In this document: one piece after another, positions 5,681-7,805 of the stretch | Layout of the letters: each line of letters opens with the position of its first letter | How positions within the stretch are numbered: the first letter of the stretch is position 1 | Assembly: GCA_944331815.1 (NCBI GenBank) | Contig: CALVIQ010000055.1 | Location: 1 to 7,805, forward strand | Origin: an uncultured Bacilli bacterium | GTDB lineage: Bacteria; Bacillota_I; Bacilli_A; RF39; UBA660 | Direction: 5' to 3' | Length of the DNA: 7,805 nucleotides | Notes under the pieces: generated by a model | What the model was told of the DNA's origin: nothing | What the model saw: the letters and a program-made list of their open reading frames with translations, nothing else | Database searches by the model: none | Translations under genes and position numbers: made by a program

Positions 5681-7252
5681 TTATCTACTAAAACCTTGAA
5701 TACTTTGCTCAATATCACTTCTAAATATAGTCATTTTTCGTTGTTCATTAGATATAGAAGCAATAATTTCATTAACAATTTGATATTCTTTAGGAGATAA
5801 ATTGTTGCCTTTTAATGACATAGCAGTTCTATACAATTCTTGCATTCTTGTAATTAAATAATCTAATTCTTGATCATCTACTTTACCATCTGAACGAATC
5901 TCATCATATTCAGCACTTAATTTTGTCATTTCTTGTCTTAAAATATTTATATTAGATAAAATACTTCCATCGTCAACTTTCAGTTCTTCATCTTTTTTAG
6001 GTGAGACAATTTTTAATTTTTCTTGTAATTCAGAAATTAATGAACTAAGTACAGATTGTTCAAACTGACTATTTGAAAAATCTTGCATTGCTTTTGTCAA
6101 TACATCCCCAATATCTTTTTCATCTTTTAAACTTTCAACTAAAAATCCCTCATAATAATATATTTCTCCTACGATTTGTTTTTTTTCATCTTGTGTTAAA
6201 TTATCAGTTCTACTTTTCCTTAATGCAGAAATCATTTTATCATATAATGTTTCCGAATTTTCAATAGTAGATTGGGCATATTGGATTTTATTTTGCATAG
6301 ATTGTTCTTCTTGTGGTGTTATTGAAGTAGTTATATTTTGAGATATTTGAGTATTTACAGGAGTTTCCTGTTTTTTTCCTTCTAATTGTTTTAAATTTGA
6401 ATTCCAAAAGTTAAAACTTACTTCATCATTAAGAACTTTTGATTCTTTCATTTTTATAAGCATAAATGCTTTTCTTTCATCATAAGTCATAGAATCCCAC
6501 TGTTCAGGAGAAACTTGAACTTGGTTTTCTCTAATTATTCTTTCTATATTACTTTGAGCAAATTTATATGCTACTTCATCATTATTAGCTAAAGCATCTT
6601 TTTTTTGTTTTTCTAATTCATTCAATAAATCTGCTTTGGGATGTGTAAAAAACTTTTGTTCTTCTTTTTTTTGTAAATCAGAAGAAGTTTGTGCAGTTGT
6701 TTGTTGATTAGAAACTTCAACTTTCTTTTCGTATTTCTTTAATTGAAAATCTATAATAACTGTATATTGTCCTGAACTTTTACCATTTGCTTGTTTTACT
6801 TTTTGGGTTTTAATTACTAGATTATCAATATCTAATCCTTTTTCTCTAAACTTCATTTTTAAATACGCTAGTCCATATTCTTGCTTAACACCAACTAACA
6901 TTGAAAACTTACTATCTGCTAAATCATTCCCAGACATATATTCTTCATAATGGCCATTAGAAGAAAGCAAAGCATTAATTAATTTATTTGTTCCATAAGT
7001 ATTAACTTCTCCATTAACAGATAAATGTTCCATCATTTTTGAAACATATTTTGGAAAGTCTCCATTAGGTTTACCAAATTGTTTTGTATCCTTTTGAAAT
7101 TTTTCTCTTGCTTCATTATATATTAATCTTGCACTTTTTATTTTTAAAATTGTATCTTCATCTAATACTTGTTGATTATTACTTTTTAAATAAACTTTTC
7201 CATTCTGTATAACATAATTATCAATATAATTTTTTATATCATTTATTGTCAT
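5681..7252 (-). CDS. Large soluble coiled-coil-rich protein of unknown function
   Basis: 523 residues with no signal peptide and no membrane helix. An N-terminal globular part (about 1-172) ends in a strand-rich stretch (GQYTVIIDFQLKKYEKK). A polar Gln/Thr/Lys linker follows (178-200). A mid-region holds a repeated unit: residues 217-240 and 268-291 share K-x-x-A/S-x-x-x-NDEV-x-x-x-F-x-x-SN. A second Gln/Thr linker (292-318) leads to long amphipathic helices (about 319-515), probably coiled coil, containing SDGKVDDQELDYL (454-466), which resembles the acidic turn of TerB-type helical domains. I do not recognise the family. The start has AAGGGG nine bases upstream. It precedes the ADP-ribosyltransferase-like gene, so a scaffold, delivery or partner role for that protein is possible; a phage or conjugative-element accessory protein is the alternative. 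Confidence 0.82.
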   Translation of the reverse strand: MTINDIKNYIDNYVIQNGKVYLKSNNQQVLDEDTILKIKSARLIYNEAREKFQKDTKQFGKPNGDFPKYVSKMMEHLSVNGEVNTYGTNKLINALLSSNGHYEEYMSGNDLADSKFSMLVGVKQEYGLAYLKMKFREKGLDIDNLVIKTQKVKQANGKSSGQYTVIIDFQLKKYEKKVEVSNQQTTAQTSSDLQKKEEQKFFTHPKADLLNELEKQKKDALANNDEVAYKFAQSNIERIIRENQVQVSPEQWDSMTYDERKAFMLIKMKESKVLNDEVSFNFWNSNLKQLEGKKQETPVNTQISQNITTSITPQEEQSMQNKIQYAQSTIENSETLYDKMISALRKSRTDNLTQDEKKQIVGEIYYYEGFLVESLKDEKDIGDVLTKAMQDFSNSQFEQSVLSSLISELQEKLKIVSPKKDEELKVDDGSILSNINILRQEMTKLSAEYDEIRSDGKVDDQELDYLITRMQELYRTAMSLKGNNLSPKEYQIVNEIIASISNEQRKMTIFRSDIEQSIQGFSR

Positions 7253-7286
7253 AAATCATAACCCCTTATTTAATATAACTAAATAT

Positions 7287-7292
7287 ATTATA
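7287..7292 (-). promoter_or_regulatory. Candidate promoter -10 box of the two-gene unit
   Basis: TATAAT on the minus strand, preceded by GTG, puts a predicted start near 7280 and a leader of about 28 bases before the ATG at 7252. No convincing -35 is seen at 17 bases (TAGATA); TTGTAG occurs at 20 bases. Another TATAAT at 7392-7397 is farther upstream and could be an alternative. The stretch 7253-7464 has no supportable gene. Confidence 0.42.
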
Positions 7293-7421
7293 CACTATTT
7301 TACTCTATTTATCTACAATTTGACAAATGAGTTTACATCGCTTCAAATGTTAAAGATATAATTATTAACTTAAAACCATAATTAATAGAGAATTATACAT
7401 TACCTACAACTTAAAATAACT

Positions 7422-7494
7422 AAAAAAATGACAGATATGACACTTTTTTATGTGAGTGGTACTCCTACTTTTTAATGTCACAAGTGTCATTTTT
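7422..7494 (-). terminator. Nested inverted repeat with T-run, likely terminator of the right-edge gene
   Basis: On the minus strand the arm AAAAATGACA (7494-7485) can pair with TGTCATTTTT (7433-7424). Inside it, TGACATT (7480-7474) can pair with AAGTGTCA (7445-7438). Alternatively ATGACACTT (7490-7482) pairs without interruption with AAGTGTCAT (7445-7437). Seven T follow (complement of 7422-7428). The position at the end of the membrane protein gene suits a terminator, but the left arm lies within the coding sequence and the loop is long. Confidence 0.5.
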
Positions 7495-7805
7495 GCCAAC
7501 TCTATTCTTCTTTATAACTTTTATTGTTTCTTTATATGCTTTTTCTTCTACAATAAATGCTATGATTTCTGCAACAATAGTAAATAAATAAAAACATACT
7601 ATTACATAAATATTATCCGTAAGTGAATCATTCATATTTTGTATAAACACTATTCCTAAATACACAAGTACATAACAGACTATAAATGCCATTGTTATAT
7701 TACTTAATTCTTCCAAAATTCTTTTAGATTTATGTACATCAGCATTAATACCACTTTTTGTCCATTTTCCTAAAAAAAGCATAAGCCCAAAAATATTTAT
7801 TGTTA
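7465..7805 (-). CDS. 3' part of a multi-pass membrane protein gene, cut by the window edge
   Basis: The frame ends in TAG at 7465-7467 and stays open to the right edge. An ATG at 7780-7782 exists, but the bases before it (TTTTTGGGCTT) hold no good SD, and the codons before it continue a hydrophobic stretch (TINIFGLMLFLG). I therefore read the gene as truncated at 7805. Visible parts, numbered from that ATG: the end of a hydrophobic helix, a polar loop (about 7-29), two membrane helices (about 31-49 and 58-78), then a basic cytoplasmic-type tail (EEKAYKETIKVIKKNR). No motif identifies a family. The last ten codons form one arm of the inverted repeat at 7422-7494. Confidence 0.7.
   Translation of the reverse strand, partial: TINIFGLMLFLGKWTKSGINADVHKSKRILEELSNITMAFIVCYVLVYLGIVFIQNMNDSLTDNIYVIVCFYLFTIVAEIIAFIVEEKAYKETIKVIKKNRVGKNDTCDIKK

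Noticed and set aside
6073..6267. Plus-strand open frame of 64 codons
   Set aside because: It is antisense to the helical region of the 523-residue protein; its Leu/Phe-rich composition is a by-product of Lys/Glu codons on the other strand.
7320..7362. Plus-strand TTGACA (7320-7325) and TATAAT (7357-7362) as a divergent promoter
   Set aside because: The spacer is 31 bases, far longer than a working promoter allows, and no plus-strand gene follows.
1..7805. Mycoplasma-type code (TGA read as Trp)
   Set aside because: All major genes are full length under the standard code; the Trp codon checked (in ATPase M6, near 1239) is TGG, and no frame needs a TGA read through.

Overview
The window is very AT-rich. 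Its minus-strand genes carry GGAGG, GAGG or GAGGTG Shine-Dalgarno (SD) sequences, TATAAT-type -10 boxes and TAA/TAG stops. TGG codes for Trp and no gene needs TGA read as sense. This fits a low-GC Bacillota genome, perhaps an uncultured gut-type Bacilli or Clostridia lineage, using the standard bacterial code. That placement is inferred from composition and signals; there is no rRNA or marker gene to fix it. No RNA gene, CRISPR array, insertion sequence or integrase was seen.

Layout from left to right. The 3' end of an unidentified plus-strand gene (1-239) meets a strong, probably bidirectional, terminator (263-303). A four-gene minus-strand operon follows, transcribed from about 4724 down to 330. 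Its order of transcription is: a membrane-anchored zinc-ribbon protein with an HELGH metalloprotease motif (3540-4697); a 59-residue zinc-ribbon/transmembrane microprotein (3352-3531); a SERCA-like P2A Ca2+-transporting ATPase (706-3336); and a single-pass protein with a small surface beta-sandwich-like domain (330-716). The genes are packed with gaps of 8 and 15 bases and an 11-base overlap, and an extended -10 promoter lies just upstream.

An AT-only intergenic stretch (4698-4900) separates this from a second minus-strand unit of two genes. These are a 523-residue soluble, coiled-coil-rich protein of unknown function (5681-7252) and a 245-residue protein (4901-5638) whose first two thirds resemble an ADP-ribosyltransferase-type fold and whose tail is coiled coil and acidic. 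At the right edge is the 3' part of a multi-pass membrane protein gene (7465-7805). Its stop codon lies inside a nested TGACA inverted repeat followed by a T-run.

Reading the whole: the left operon looks like a cation-pump locus with two zinc-ribbon membrane proteins and one surface domain as possible partners. No established system matching that exact set is known to me. The two-gene unit to its right may be an enzyme or effector with a scaffold, or a mobile-element accessory pair. Both functional readings are inference.
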